Positions 44,663 to 56,207 of a stretch of DNA of 64,000 bases are shown here, one piece after another. The notes under the pieces are model-generated. The model saw nothing but the letters and a program-made list of their open reading frames with translations. It was not told the origin of the DNA and ran no database searches. A program made the translations under genes and the position numbers. Positions within the stretch are counted from its first letter, which is position 1. Each line of letters opens with the position of its first letter. The stretch covers positions 1 to 64,000 of the forward strand of contig JAQYUZ010000052.1 of assembly GCA_033819885.1 (NCBI GenBank). Reading direction: 5' to 3'. Origin of the DNA: Microbotryomycetes sp. JL201. Its lineage: Eukaryota > Basidiomycota > Microbotryomycetes.

Positions 44663-47170
44663 ATGCCATCTGTACCACGCAGGAGCACCTCTACCGTTTC
44701 GAGTCCCGTCATTCGAACGCCGTTCCTGTCTCGTCGACGAGTCCTGCGCAGAGATTCTGCTGGCTCGAGCTGGTTCCTGTCGTTCTCCTCGAAAAAGCAA
44801 GCCCTCCAGGCAATCTTGGTTCTTGTTGTCTTGTGGTGTGAATGGGGCACGTTCCATTCTCACGTCAGATGGAATTGCGGGTTTAACGACGAGCCATCGG
44901 CTTTGGGTCGATTGTGGGATCCGAGCAAAGGCGATGGCGGACAATGGACCGTCAATTCAACTTTCAAAGACGCCGGAATGAAACCGTTCCACGTGCTGAT
45001 CGTTTCAGACCCCCAATTACTAGACATGAGGAGTTATCCAGGCAGAGCCAAGATTCTCAAGTGGCTCGGGATGAAAGTTACAGATATGTACGCACGAAAG
45101 AGTTGGAAGTTTGTGACAAACTCAAGGGGACCGGCTGGCGGGCTGGACGGAATCGTTTGGTTGGGTGACTTGCTGGATTCCGGCGTCGAGTCGGTAGACC
45201 AGGCAGAGTGAGTCTCCATCTCGCCGAATGACCGGCACTGTGTCGACCAACTTGCACATGCAGACATTCTCACTACGTGCACCGATTTCACACGTGAGTC
45301 GTTGTCGATCGTTCGCCTGTATTTCCTGCTCAGTTTTCATCACTCTACGCAGAACTTTTCCGCTACCCCGACAGCACATTGCAAAGTCGATCGACTCTTC
45401 GCTACATCCACCCATTCCAACCATATATATGCCTGGTAATCACGATCTCGGACTCCACCTCGAGTCAAACGCCCTCATGTCGTGGGCTCGGGAACGGTTT
45501 CAAGAAGCGTTTGGTCCAACTCAAGGTCAACGCGAATGGGGCGGCTGGGATGTGGTATGGGTAGACTCGATGGCATTGTTGGAAGAAGGTTTGGCAGGCA
45601 CGGAAGCCAAAGCATGGATTGAAAAGGTGGCCAGAAGTAAGCTGGCATCGCCCCTGTCGTATCTCAAACCAGACTGACCGTCGTTCATTTACTAAAGGAC
45701 GTTTGACCAAACCTCGAATGCTATTGTCGCATATTCCTCTGTTCAGACCGGAAGGCACGCCGTGCGGATCGGAGCGCGAATCGGGCAGGCCACTGCGACA
45801 AGGCGCTGGAAAAAATTATCAAAACGAGCTCGATGCCGACACGACAAAATGGCTCGTGGAAAAGCTCAAACCGACAATTGTGTTCAGGTGTGCAGACTTA
45901 GCACGCTCTACAGCCTTGTCCAAAGCTGATGAGCGTGTTTTCGTTTCACTGACAGCGGGGACGATCACGATTCTTGCGTGATTCGTCATCCGTACAATGC
46001 ACCGAAATCAAGTAAACCTGTCGTCGAGACGACAGTCAAGGCTTTTGTGAGCACGCTTCCATGGCTTCGATCCGGGAGCTGTTATTTACGGTGCGTCGCT
46101 TACAGTCGATGGCGATGGGCGTCCGGCGACCCGGCTACTCACTCGTATCACTATACGCCGCCTCTGATCCCTCGGTCCCTTCCACCTCGACGTATACAAC
46201 AACAAACTGCGTTCTGCCCGACCAGATTGGCATTTGGCTCTACGTCTACCTTCCCTTGTTTGCCTTCGTCTTTGGCGTATTCATTCTTCCTAGACTGTTT
46301 CGAAAATCGACGGATCTGTGGACAATCTTGGTCGACAAGTACGGAACTGGTCGAAGGAGGTTGACTTCTGCCCGATCAAATGGTCTCCCCGTTTCACGAT
46401 TTGGGGCTGGCTCGTCGATAAATGGCATGACGAACCTCGGACACCGACCAAGAAACAGTTTAACCAAGATTCTATCTGCTGTCGCGTCGCCAGTCTTGCC
46501 GAAGGGCATGTTGTCGTCTCCTACGGCAGGTGGACGCAAACCCGACTTTGATGATGAAGATTTGGACGGACAGTTTCCGACGTTCCCATATGGGCACTCG
46601 TCCTTTCACCATACAAATCCGACGGGTATGAATGGGGATTTTGCATCGTACCATGCTGGAGTTGGACCTGATGACGGTCCGACAAGCGCTCACGTCTCGA
46701 GTGAGGACGACGATGACGATGACGATGACGATGACGTGGCGGCACGACGAGTCAGAACGGGCTCGTTTGTCATGGGTAGAGGGTCTAGCGGCTTGGGCCA
46801 AGTCAGACGAGTGTCTCGAGTGTGGACCTGGGAGGACCGCAAAGCTCACTCGACTAACGATCATGGATTGTTGATCCGACCTGATTTCGATGGCCGGTTC
46901 GATCAAGAAGTTATTTCAACGTCTTCAAAGAGACCGTTCTATGTTATGCACATTATCGTACCGCTAACGAGGTTTGTGGTCAAACCTCTGGTCAGGTTGG
47001 TGAGGTGGTTCTGGCGCAAACTCGTGTGGGTGCCCAAGCTCGTGGTCGAAAAGCTGTCCCGGTCGACAGTGGGCGGCGTTTTTGTTGCGAGCGTGTCTGA
47101 CACGTACAACATCGTGTGGCCGGCTGTGTTTGCTTGGGCCTTGCTGTGGATTTGGTTCAGCGTGATCTGA
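44663..47170 (+). CDS. TED1/CDC1/PGAP5-type GPI-anchor remodelling phosphoesterase
   Basis: Metal-dependent ER phosphoesterase that removes ethanolamine phosphate from GPI glycans, needed for GPI-protein export. About six exons encode roughly 680 aa. Residues 30-60 contain a membrane anchor (AILVLVVLWCEWGTFHSHV). The calcineurin-like metal-binding motifs are all visible: LIVSDPQLLD, VWLGDLLDSG, YMPGNHDLGLH, MLLSHIPLFRPEG and SGDDHDSCV. A second membrane segment (GIWLYVYLPLFAFVFGVFIL) follows SMAMGVRRPGYSLVSLYAA, then a cytosolic loop with a ten-Asp run from a GAY repeat (about 46706-46737), and a C-terminal helix (NIVWPAVFAWALLWIWFSVI). Introns include one at AAGGCTTTT/GTGAGC. All catalytic residues appear intact. 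Confidence 0.9.
46706..46737. repeat. GAC/GAT trinucleotide repeat (poly-Asp)
   Basis: Run of GAC and GAT codons inside the TED1-like gene, encoding about ten consecutive Asp residues. Confidence 0.9.
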
Positions 47171-47381
47171 ATTGGACGAGGGCTTTTCGGTATGAAACGA
47201 AATCCTTTCCGTGGCGTGTCTTTTGAAATGTTGTAAGATTGATGTTTTGAGGATACTGTTATGGATGCCTGGCAGTCTTTGCTGATCCGTAGGTCGGTCC
47301 GGATGCCGGCGGCAAAGCTCAAACCCGCGCGGAGAGATCTAGCGCATCTTCCGACGCGTGTGTGCGTCACGGGAGGACGAG

Positions 47382-49185
47382 ATGAGCGAGCGCGACTCTT
47401 CTCACTCTTTGCTGCGAGGTCGACATGCCGATGCGCTCGCGCCTGCTCCTCTCGACCCGTCTGATGCGGCCGAGGGTTCGTTCTCGGCTCGTCGATCGCC
47501 TCAAGCGTCGTCTCACGGCCACGGACCAAAGGACGTGCTCCAAAAGATTCTGTTGGCAGGAGTATCAAATCAAGTGCGTGCTTTGCCTGCCATTTATTCC
47601 TTTCAAACTCGGGATCTGTGTCGTTTCGGCCCCACCGCGTGCCGCCAAAGTGCGGAGTAATTCGACGTCAACTCCGCGCATCACACATACGCGTCCAGCA
47701 GTACGACCACGAACTGACGCTGACAATCCAAACCTATATCTGTGCTCGTTGCAGGTGGCAGCATGCGTGACTAACCCGATGGACCTGTAAAGCTCGACGT
47801 GATTGTTGCCGTTTCTGTCTCGTCCTTGACCATCAGTATTGTCCTATTGTTTCAGTGTCAAAGTCAGGCAGCAGCTCGAATCATCAGCCATGCGCGCAGA
47901 AGCCGCCGCCGCCACCGCCACCGCCAACGCGAGCGCCCTCCCGAATCTGGCAACGGCGACGGCCACAAGTTCAAGGTCGGCAGCTCCGACACTGGCGACA
48001 CCGACAATGACAACGACAGCAGCCAATGCGACTGGCTTGGCCAGAGGAATGACGACGCCTTGGTACAAAGTCATGGCGCGTATGATTAAACAAGAAGGAC
48101 CGACGGCGGTTTACAAAGGCCTGAGCGCTAGCCTCGTCAGAGAGGCAACATACAGGCACGTCAACGGACTGATCATCATTCGGCCTACTCTGGACATTCT
48201 GACACGCGCGCTGTCGATCGCTCTTGCAGTGGAATCCGTATGGGAGCGTACGACGGTTGCAAGGCGCTTGTGACGCTTACATTCGGCACAACAAGCTCTC
48301 CCGAATCGTTCGGCACGAAATTATTTGCAGGCATGCTGTCAGGCATGCTAGGCTCGGCCGTTGCCAACCCTGCAGACTTGCTCAAAGTCAGAATGCAAGC
48401 GTTTGGCGCTCAAGGCAGGTTGCGAGACCATGCGCGCGACATTGTCAACGAGAGAGGTTTCAAAGGCTTGTACAGGGCCATCGGTCCAACGATGGTCAGA
48501 GCAGGTATTCTCACGAGCAGTCAGCTGGGCGTGTACGATCACGCTAAACACACGTGAGACGCCAATGCATTCCGTTAAAGTCGTTCTTCTGACGATGTCC
48601 TCACTTTATGTCTGACAAGCTTGATGGACGACTTCCCAAACGTGTTTCGAGAAGGCTTTGCGACACATTTTGCCGCTTCAGGCGTTGCAGGTTTCGTTTG
48701 CAGCGCCACTTCGAGTCCAGGTGAGATTCAGAACGACAAACACATGTGCACACAGGGTGAAAGCTGAGTCGGCGTTGGTTCCCTTTTGCTCAGTCGACGT
48801 TGTCAAGGTCGGTTCGATGCAAAATTAGAGCGTGATGAGCGTTCGCTAACGGACACGACGTAACAGGTTCGAATGATGAGCAGCGAAGGAGCCAACTACC
48901 GTAACGCGTTGCACTGCACGGCCGTCATCCTCAAGAACGAAGGCGAGTGACCATTCACTTGACCATGTGTTCCATATCCGTCTCACCCCGTTTACGTGCA
49001 GGTCCACTCGCGTTTTATAAAGGCTTCACGATGCAAGCGGTTCCTTTCTTTCAAGTTGCATCGGGGGCGTAGCTTGACTGACGCTGTGGAACTGCAGGTG
49101 CTTTCTTCGGCTGTGGCCTCACAGTGTCTTGTCATTGCTAGTGTTTGAGCAATTGCGGAAAGCGACGGGCATCAAACCGATTTAG
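47382..49185 (+). CDS. Mitochondrial carrier protein (dicarboxylate/UCP-like)
   Basis: Inner-membrane solute carrier. About nine exons. The three carrier signatures are TNPMDLVKVRQQLE, ANPADLLKVRMQAFG and SSPVDVVKVRMMSS, each followed by a short-helix motif (EGPTAVYKGLSASLVREATYS; RGFKGLYRAIGPTMVRAG; EGPLAFYKGFT..FLRLWPHS). GIRMGAYDGCKALV, QLGVYDHAKHTLMD and LLVFEQLRKATG mark the even helices. This pattern fits the SLC25A10/14/30 group (dicarboxylate, UCP-like); substrate is not certain. A long Ala/Thr-rich loop (about 60 aa) is inserted after the first signature. Two introns are GC-AG (48156-48229, 49033-49097) and exon 48794-48807 is a 14-nt microexon. The N-terminal 45 aa are Ser/Arg-rich. 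Confidence 0.87.
47902..47932. repeat. GCC-rich trinucleotide repeat (Ala tract)
   Basis: Run of GCC/ACC codons within the carrier gene encoding an Ala/Thr stretch in the first matrix loop. Confidence 0.8.
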
Positions 49186-49505
49186 AAATCAATTCTGTTG
49201 GATAGACGTGATTTCGAATGTTGTAAAGTAAAGTCGGTGCGATGGTAGTATAGAGGATGTACACAATGACTTGTCGTGACAAAGCCGTGACCGCCGCTCG
49301 CTCTGCTTTCGCCCTCGTGTTCTCTCGCCCACGCCTTGACTAGCACAGCACGCGGTCAGCGTCCAAGCGAGACTGCAGGACTCGTTCCGTGACGTGCAAG
49401 ACGCGACAAGACTCTCACCGCGCGATACTTGACGCACGAGCCTCCTCGCGGCGCACACACGATCAGACCAGGCACCACGTGTTACTCATCTACGCCGTCG
49501 TCAAG
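49186..49505. other. Intergenic region before calcineurin B
   Basis: No exon chain or named element seen. It probably contains the carrier 3' UTR and the calcineurin B promoter and 5' UTR. Confidence 0.5.
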
Positions 49506-50656
49506 ATGGGAGCAGGACAGAGTCAGATCTTGCAAGAGATGGAGCAGTCGTCCAATTGTCAGTCACAGGATCGCCTCGCCTACGTTGTGCGAATCTATAT
49601 TCGGGGCATTGCCGCAGATGCTTGGGCACATCACGAATACGTTTGCTGACCAGCATTTCATCCTTTATTCCAACACCCCGGACGTTTTGAACTTTCTCCA
49701 TCGCAAACGTGCACTCCCTCTCCTCTCCGTCGCGACTTGGACACTTGACCCCCCAAAAAAACGGAAACAACAGTCTCTGCACCAGAGATTCAACGACTCA
49801 AGAAACGCTTCATGAAGCTAGACAAGGACGGTTCCGGCTCGATTGACAAGGACGAGTTTCTTCAAATCCCACAAATCGCAAACAACCCGCTCGCCAGTCG
49901 GATGATTGACATTTTTGATGAAGAGTACGTTCACACGTTCTTTTGATGCACGACGCGCCAGGGGACACGAAGAGGACACCGCATACGCGGTTATCAGTCA
50001 AGACGCGGCAAGCGTGACAGTCCTTGCTGACTCGTCGTACCACGTGCAGCGGAAGTGGGACGGTCGATTTTCAAGAATTTGTAGCCGGTCTGAGCGCATT
50101 CAGCAACAAGGGAGAGCGGGAAGAAAAATTAAAGTGTGCGTCCTTCGACAAGAGACGAGAGTGCTTGCTCCGAATTGACGGTCGTGTATCGAATCCTTGC
50201 CATGTTAGTCGCTTTCAAAGTGTACGACATGGACAGGGACGGTTTCATATCAAACGGAGAGCTGTTCCTCGTCTTGAAAATGATGGTCGGCAATAACCTC
50301 AAGGTCAGCTGCAAGCTGCTGCTTTCGGACTCTTACGCTCAAACAACCTTGCTGACCTCGACAATATCCGCCACGCAGGATCAACAACTGCAGCAGATCG
50401 TGGACAAAAGTGAGATCGCTTGCGACAACGAGTCCGTTCAAAAGCACTGACTTTGGCTTGACCTCTGGCCGTCACAGCTCTGATGGAAGCCGATTTGGAC
50501 GGCGACGGCAAACTCAACTTCGACGAGTTCCAAAGCATGGTCACAAACACTGACATTATTCAAAAGATGACTCTTGAGGGTGAGCACGCCACTTTGAAAC
50601 TCGTCCTTGGTTTCTGACGAAATCACGTTGGCACCGGCGTCGCAGACTTGTGGTAG
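49506..50656 (+). CDS. CNB1: Calcineurin regulatory subunit B
   Basis: Calcium-binding regulatory subunit of the phosphatase calcineurin, acting in stress and calcium signalling. Six or so exons. The N-terminus MGAGQSQ begins with the Gly2 needed for myristoylation. After a 240-nt intron: [33 protein letters not shown] (EF-hand 1), [21 protein letters not shown] (EF-hand 2), [26 protein letters not shown] (EF-hand 3), and [20 protein letters not shown] (EF-hand 4). The last residues (MTLEDLW) come from a short final exon ending at 50656. All four EF-hand loops have the expected Asp, Gly and Glu residues. Confidence 0.95.
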
Positions 50657-50861
50657 ACGTCTGTACGGACGATGCACCGCTCGCCCCCCTTTTTTTTTTC
50701 TGCTGTGCGATACCCATGTCTATCATTCGACCTGTTTGTAAAATACCACGCCTGTGCACGCACGAGAAGAGACGTGAGAGAGGCGAATGAAACATCAAAC
50801 AGTACAACAACGACGTTTAAGCTTGCACGGCCCGCTTCTTATACCCCGACAACTGACAATC

Positions 50862-52535
50862 TCACAGTCTAAAACTCATTCCTTGGCCATCTCCGGCTAC
50901 GCCAGCCGCTTTCCTAGACCTCTCCATGACTGCCAGCCCAACACCCGTTTCTGGTACACATTCTAGCAAAATGACGTCAACACCTTTCCTCTTTTCGCCC
51001 TCCTTTCGAATTCTCGTCGTCGTCGGCGGCGAATCGTTTCGACTAAGAGATTCTTCCTCGACTGATCCGATAGATAGGTCGGTCAACGAACGTGTCGCGT
51101 CGTCGAGAACTGAATCAAAATCCAATTCGTCCAAACATCTCAAACCACCAAACAACCTCCTCGCCAAAACTGATCCATTGTCACTCGCAGAACCATAAGA
51201 GTATCTTAGAACAACAGGTTCAACGAGTGGGGTCGGAATGGGAATGTCTTGAGGTTTTGTTTTGGAAGGTGAGAGCTTGACGACTGAAATCTGATCACTG
51301 TCGTTCGAGTTTGAGGTTGACGACAAAGGTTGCGACGACAGAGGTTCGATTCGAGCCCAAGTCTCGTCCGTCAACATGAGTCCGATTCTGAACGGACTCG
51401 TCGTCGTCGAAGAAAACGCAGAGAAACTGATCAAATCCTGGATCGTAGGCAACGTAGCGTCGTCCTCGTTGTTGCCTGCCAAATTTGGCTTGACGAGCAC
51501 TACTCGAGCGTTCGTAGGCGAATAATGCTTGTACTTCATACCTGGCGTGGTCGGTTTTGATTCAATCGCTTTGCTCTTAAAGTGCTTGTTGTAAACTTGA
51601 ATGCCAGACGACCCTGCGACGGTTGCGAACCCGTTCTTTTCGAGAGCTTCTTGCAGTTGTTCGGGAGAGATTCCACCCGCTCTCAATACTCGTAGTTGAC
51701 CACCGCGCGTCCGATCTTGTTCTGTCAATGCAAACTCTGGTTCGACATAATCGACCACCGTGCTTTCCAGTCCGACCAAACATTCGCCTCCGTCCAAGAT
51801 GGCAGCGACACCACGTCCCTTGCCTAAATCATTCCAAACGTGTGTCGCCGAGGTTGGACTGGGTCTCGAACTGAGGTTGGCGCTCGGAGCGGCCAAAGGC
51901 ACGCCAGCTCGTTTAATCAACGTCCTCGCCAAGTCGTGAGCCGGCATTCGAATGGCCAACGATTCGAGACCGGCAGACACTTCTGTCGCGACCTTGTTCA
52001 GAGGTTCGCGCCAAGCTTGATTATCCTCGTTGGTGTCTTTGCCACCTGCGTTCACGGCGGCGGCGGGGCCGGTAGAGGTCGGCCTCGTCACGTCAAAGAT
52101 GATAGTCAACGGGCCGGGCCAGAATTCCCTCATCAAGCAGTCGAGCATGTCGGGCACGGTTTGACCTTTGTTTGGCAGCAAACTGTTGAGCATCTCTCTG
52201 TCGCTGACGTGCACGATCAAAGGATTGTCCGACGGTCTGCCCTTTGCGGCGTAAATTTTCGAGACTGCCGTCGAGCTGAGAGCATTCGCTCCGAGGCCAT
52301 AAACAGTCTCTGTTGGGAAAGCGACCACCTGGTCTCGTTGAAGCAGCTCGGCGGCCTTGACAACTGAAGGATCAGATTCGAGTGGGCCCGAGCGTGAGAC
52401 GGACAAGCGCTCTGCCTCGTCGAATGCCGGTTCTGCGGCTGCAGACATGCTGAAGGTTTTGCGTGATACAATCCGATTGAGAGAGGGGGATGCTTGCAGT
52501 GTCGAATGCTGGAAACGTCGCAGACCTGCGAGCAT
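50862..52535 (-). CDS. SUA5: Threonylcarbamoyl-AMP synthase SUA5
   Basis: Makes threonylcarbamoyl-adenylate for t6A37 modification of ANN-decoding tRNAs. A single exon of 557 codons, rare in this window. Residues 1-30 (MLAGLRRFQHSTLQASPSLN...) look like a mitochondrial presequence; Met30 (MSAAAEP) is a second in-frame start. The YrdC domain follows: AAELLQRDQVVAFPTETVYG, YAAKGRPSDNPLIVH, FWPGPLTII, RMPAHDLARTLIKRAGVPL, APSANLSSRPSPT, DGGECLVGLESTVVD. Then LRVLRAGGISPEQL, a linker with PTTPGMKYKHYSPTNARVVLV, and the Sua5 C-terminal domain. A Ser-rich insertion (about residues 430-450) lies in the latter. Confidence 0.96.
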   Translation of the reverse strand: MLAGLRRFQHSTLQASPSLNRIVSRKTFSMSAAAEPAFDEAERLSVSRSGPLESDPSVVKAAELLQRDQVVAFPTETVYGLGANALSSTAVSKIYAAKGRPSDNPLIVHVSDREMLNSLLPNKGQTVPDMLDCLMREFWPGPLTIIFDVTRPTSTGPAAAVNAGGKDTNEDNQAWREPLNKVATEVSAGLESLAIRMPAHDLARTLIKRAGVPLAAPSANLSSRPSPTSATHVWNDLGKGRGVAAILDGGECLVGLESTVVDYVEPEFALTEQDRTRGGQLRVLRAGGISPEQLQEALEKNGFATVAGSSGIQVYNKHFKSKAIESKPTTPGMKYKHYSPTNARVVLVKPNLAGNNEDDATLPTIQDLISFSAFSSTTTSPFRIGLMLTDETWARIEPLSSQPLSSTSNSNDSDQISVVKLSPSKTKPQDIPIPTPLVEPVVLRYSYGSASDNGSVLARRLFGGLRCLDELDFDSVLDDATRSLTDLSIGSVEEESLSRNDSPPTTTRIRKEGEKRKGVDVILLECVPETGVGLAVMERSRKAAGVAGDGQGMSFRL

Positions 52536-52980
52536 TCACGTCGTTCGCAGCCAAAGTCGGTTCGCTGGCCGTACCAACCGAGCCTACGTCGAGCAAAACA
52601 GCGTCAAAAACCAACTCTCCTGTTTGCTGCGACAAATCACTCGGCTCGATGTGCGGCAACAGCCTCGCAAGGAAAGAGAAAAAAAAAGGTCCGAGCGGGC
52701 CAGTGATGACGTCGATCGCAGGCTGCAGGCAGCAAATCATGCTGCACACTAGCGTCTCAAAGGCCTGTGCCAAGCTCAAGACTCACTCTCCCAAGAGGCA
52801 AGGACAGCACTGGGGTGGTTCGATAGCAAGCTGGACCAAAGTCAAGGCCGGATGTGTATCACGACTCGGCGGCGTGCAGACTCTGAATAGCGGCCACTAT
52901 CTTCACAGCCAAACACATTGTATGGATTGAATTTCAGATCACGTCAACGAGGTAGCATTTCGAGGCCCATTTGCCCTGCT

Positions 52981-53939
52981 TCACACGCCCAGCGATTTCC
53001 CCATGAATTTGCGTTTCTGTTGAGCAGTCAAGCAAGGGTCCAAAATGGTCAGACTCGCCCGGAACACTCGCGCAACGTCTACGCCAACTCGCCTGGAAGC
53101 TCATCCACCACTTGCTGGGTTTGCCTTGACTTTCTGGCGTGTACACTCGTTCCAACAGCCGCAGAACGCTTTCTTGCCTCGCTTGCGTCAGGTATTGTCG
53201 CAAGGCATCTGTCAAATTGAGCAGGTCCACAGATGAGTGCGAGTCGGGTCAGCGTGAAGCTGTTCTCGCGATTCAAGTCGCTCGACCACGCACCTGATTC
53301 TAGCCGATTTGCGGGTGCCTGATACAGATTGTTCATTGGAAACCCTGGCTCGCCGGGCAATGTAAAGTTATCGATTGCATACGACGTCAATTGCTTCTGC
53401 GCTTCCTGTGGAGTCCAGCCTCGGCCTGTCAAGGTGTCGTGGGTCAATCAGCGCTGATTATTTGTTGAAAAGGTGTAGAGCTGCCCGGAAAATTGAATGG
53501 GTTGGCTCACCTTGACTAATCTTTGTGAGGCAGTCGCCAATAAAGAGGATCAAGTAGATCAATACGCGGTCCGCCGGTCCTCTGATCTCAAAGTTGCGAA
53601 ATAGCGAATTTGCTCTGAACAAGTCGAGCGCCTCTGTCACAATGTCATCGCGGGACAGGTCGGCTGTTGGTGGTCGAGTGTCGGTGAGCGCTCGCATGTG
53701 AGGGCCGCGCGCGTGCTCGTAATGAGAACGCCATCAACCTGCACTGACCTGGTGGAGGTGCAGGGCCTCTGATCTTGGATGCGAACGGCAGCAGGCTCAT
53801 GTTGCCGATCAATCGAAAGTCGACGTCGTCATTGTAGCTCGAGTGGTACGCCTGGCGCGCATAGGATGCACAGCACAGCGTGTAGAGTCAGTATTCACTA
53901 ATGTACGCTAAATGCACGTCCGCGCTCGCGTACTGGCAT
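52981..53939 (-). CDS. ARC18: Arp2/3 complex subunit 3 (ARPC3/p21)
   Basis: Subunit of the actin-nucleating Arp2/3 complex. The coding part of exon 1 is only ATGCCA (53934-53939); after the intron 53852-53933 the protein continues AYHSSYNDDVDFRLIGNMSL. Family landmarks: FASKIRGPAPPP, DDIVTEALDLFRANSLFRNF, PADRVLIYLILFIGDCL, GRGWTPQEAQKQLTSYAIDN, PGEPGFPMNNLYQAP, LRQYLTQARQESVLRLLERV, SKWWMSFQ and the terminal KRKFMGKSLGV. The last intron (53017-53092) is GC-AG (GCGAGT donor) and is needed to reach the conserved C-terminus. About 180 aa, the usual length. Confidence 0.93.
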
Positions 53940-54365
53940 TGTGTGGAATGTGGCACAAGCGCGGGCGACAGCGTCGATTGGCTCTGCTGCGGCAATGCTC
54001 GGTGTGCTTCGAGAGGGGCGGCCCCTTATTCATCACTCGGAGAATTTGCCACTCCCTGGACTTGCACAACGTCAACCGGTTCCAGCCAAGAAACAGGAGG
54101 CGCACTTGTCGTCCGGGGCGCACGGGCCGCTCGGCTCTTGCGCTAATTACCATCCCGCCCTCCGCCATCCTGGATCGGTCAGGCCAGCGGCTGATCTGCA
54201 GTCAGTCTCAACTTGTGCGTCCCTGGCACTTGCTCTCCCCTCATTGCTTGAGCTCGCCTTTCGAAACGACCAGTCCTGGCTTGCTTGGTGGTAACACGTT
54301 CACGAGCCGTGACATCCCTCTCACCGACCAAACATCTCCCTCAAAAACTAGTCCTTGCGCGCAAA
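53940..54365. other. Divergent promoter region, ARPC3 and D-glycerate kinase
   Basis: No gene seen. It contains the upstream regions of both genes; no named element recognised. A + strand frame open here begins with non-ATG codons. Confidence 0.45.
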
Positions 54366-55527
54366 ATGTCAGACGTAGCTTCAGACAAGGTTCAAGCAAC
54401 GGCAAAGTTTGTGCTGGAACAGCTCGAGCAACACCGGCAATCTCATAATGTCAACATAGATACACACAAGGTCAGACCTCTTGTTGTTGGAGTGCAAGGT
54501 CCTCAGGGAGCGGGTACGTGTCTTCGTTTCGGCTTTTTGGGGCGCCACTTCCATCGGCAACTAGTGGCTTTCCCCTAGGCTGACTCTACGTCCCAGGAAA
54601 ATCACACTTGACTGGATTGCTGCCAGCGTACCTTTCGAGCGCGCCATTTAACCTCACGTGTGCCTCTGTATCGTTGGACGATTTGTACTTGCCCTATGAC
54701 AAGATGACACGGTTGGGACGGAATCACCCTGACAACAAGCTCCTGCAAGGCAGAGGACAACCCGGCACACACGATCTTTTGCTCGGGCGGCAAATCCTCG
54801 AGAAATTGTCCAATATCAACGGTTCGTCCAACAAGGCCGTCGAGATTCCAATCTACGACAAGTCCTTGCACGCTGGGCTGGGTGACAGAACGGGAGACAC
54901 CGTCAAAGTCATTGCACCCATCGACATTGTGATTTTTGAAGGGTGGATGAACGGCTTCCACTCGTTGCCGACGGATACGCTCGACCAGTGGTACAAAGAA
55001 GCACAACAGGACCCTGTTGCTTTCTCACAGGCGAGAAAGCTTGACTACCAAGAACCTTTCTTTGTACAGCATTCTTTGGACAGCTTGAAAGAAGTCAACG
55101 ACATGCTGGGACAGTACGAAAGAGATTTATGGACGCGGATAGACTGTTTTATCGAAATGAGGCCAGTCGAAATGGGTTACGTGTGGCAATGGAGGTTACA
55201 GGCACGTCGCCGCTCAATCAATTCCTCCGAAAATGAATCACTTTGGCTGACGTGCAGTTGTCGTGCAGCAAGAGCACAATATGATGGCCCAGAACGGTGG
55301 CGTCGGCATGACGGATGAACAAGTGAAAGATTTTATTGCCAGGTAGGCTAAGAGGTTTGTTGCGCGCAGTGGGAACTCTCATGTGCTGACGTCTTTCGTA
55401 CAGGTATATGCCTGGCTACGAACTATTTCTGGACGGTATCGAACGCGCAGACGCACCTTGGCACTCAAAGGGATTACGACTTGTCATCGGACAGCAGCGG
55501 GAAATTGTTGCCACAGAAACGTTCTAG
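54366..55527 (+). CDS. TDA10: D-glycerate 3-kinase (TDA10-like)
   Basis: P-loop kinase of the glycerate kinase/uridine kinase group, phosphorylating D-glycerate at C3. Four exons encode about 310 aa: MSDVASDKVQATAKFVLEQL, VGVQGPQGAGKSHLTGLLPA (P-loop split by an intron between GAG and KSH), CASVSLDDLYLPYDKM, LLQGRGQPGTHDLLLGRQIL, EIPIYDKSLHAGLGDR, DIVIFEGWMNGFHSL and the lid region YVWQWRLQ...QEHNMM. The protein ends MPGYELFLDGIERADAPWHS...LVIGQQREIVATETF. The Asp and Arg residues of the family active site are present. The third intron (near 55210-55256) has an inferred donor. Confidence 0.9.
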
Positions 55528-56207
55528 AATTGCGCAGAAATGGCGATGCAATGAGCGCGCTGGCGCGAGTTTTGCGGCCGAGGGTTTCGGGTCTTCAAGA
55601 TCGCAGACCAGACGCCGCACGAAACAGCTTCTGCAGCCCAGACATGCGGCGTGAGAACCATGTGAAGCATGCATGTCCCAATGTGCGGCGAGATCGTCCT
55701 CTCAGGTCTCCACGCAGGCGGTGGATCGCCGTGTGTGAAATTGCGCAGATCTCGCGGATTGTTTTTGGCATGCGCAGACGGCAGACTGAAGCTGCGTTCC
55801 GCAAAACAGCGCAGGGTCTGGAAGGGCGAGGCGGCCGGCTTGGAAACTCCTGATCTCATCTGATAGCTGAAGATCTGGCGCGCTGGAAGCGCACAGGGTA
55901 TCGGATCACTAACGTCACCATTCGTCAGGCTCTGATGCGACATTCGAGTTTTGCAATCGCATGTGCATGGCTTGTGGAGGCGAGCACAGAAGCCGGCCGC
56001 GCGCCAAAAGCGCTCGCCCGCAGGCTCGTCCGCAGCAATCAGATTGGACACGGGCGGGGGCGAGAAAAAAAAATTCCTAGCGCGCCACGAGGCGACTCTG
56101 CTCATCTCCTTCCTCTCATCTGTCCCTCAACTCGTTTTCTGTCTCGCTGTTCTTGGTAGGCTCCACCCCTGCAACTCGCCACACTCTTACCACCTCCATC
56201 TGGGAAA
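55528..56207. other. Upstream region of the siderophore transporter
   Basis: A - strand frame of about 190 codons stays open here, but it is rich in Pro, Arg and Cys, overlaps no recognised motif, and is probably chance. The region contains an ATCTGATAG element at 55858-55866 (see separate entry). Confidence 0.4.
55858..55866 (+). promoter_or_regulatory. GATA-type element ATCTGATAG upstream of siderophore transporter
   Basis: Eight of nine bases match ATCWGATAA, the site bound by fungal iron-responsive GATA repressors (Urbs1, SreA, Sre1). It lies about 340 bases before the start codon of the transporter. Confidence 0.4.

Noticed and set aside
55524-56105. About 190-codon - strand frame upstream of the siderophore transporter
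   Set aside because: Rich in Pro/Arg/Cys with no motif or splice logic; overlaps the end of the D-glycerate kinase.
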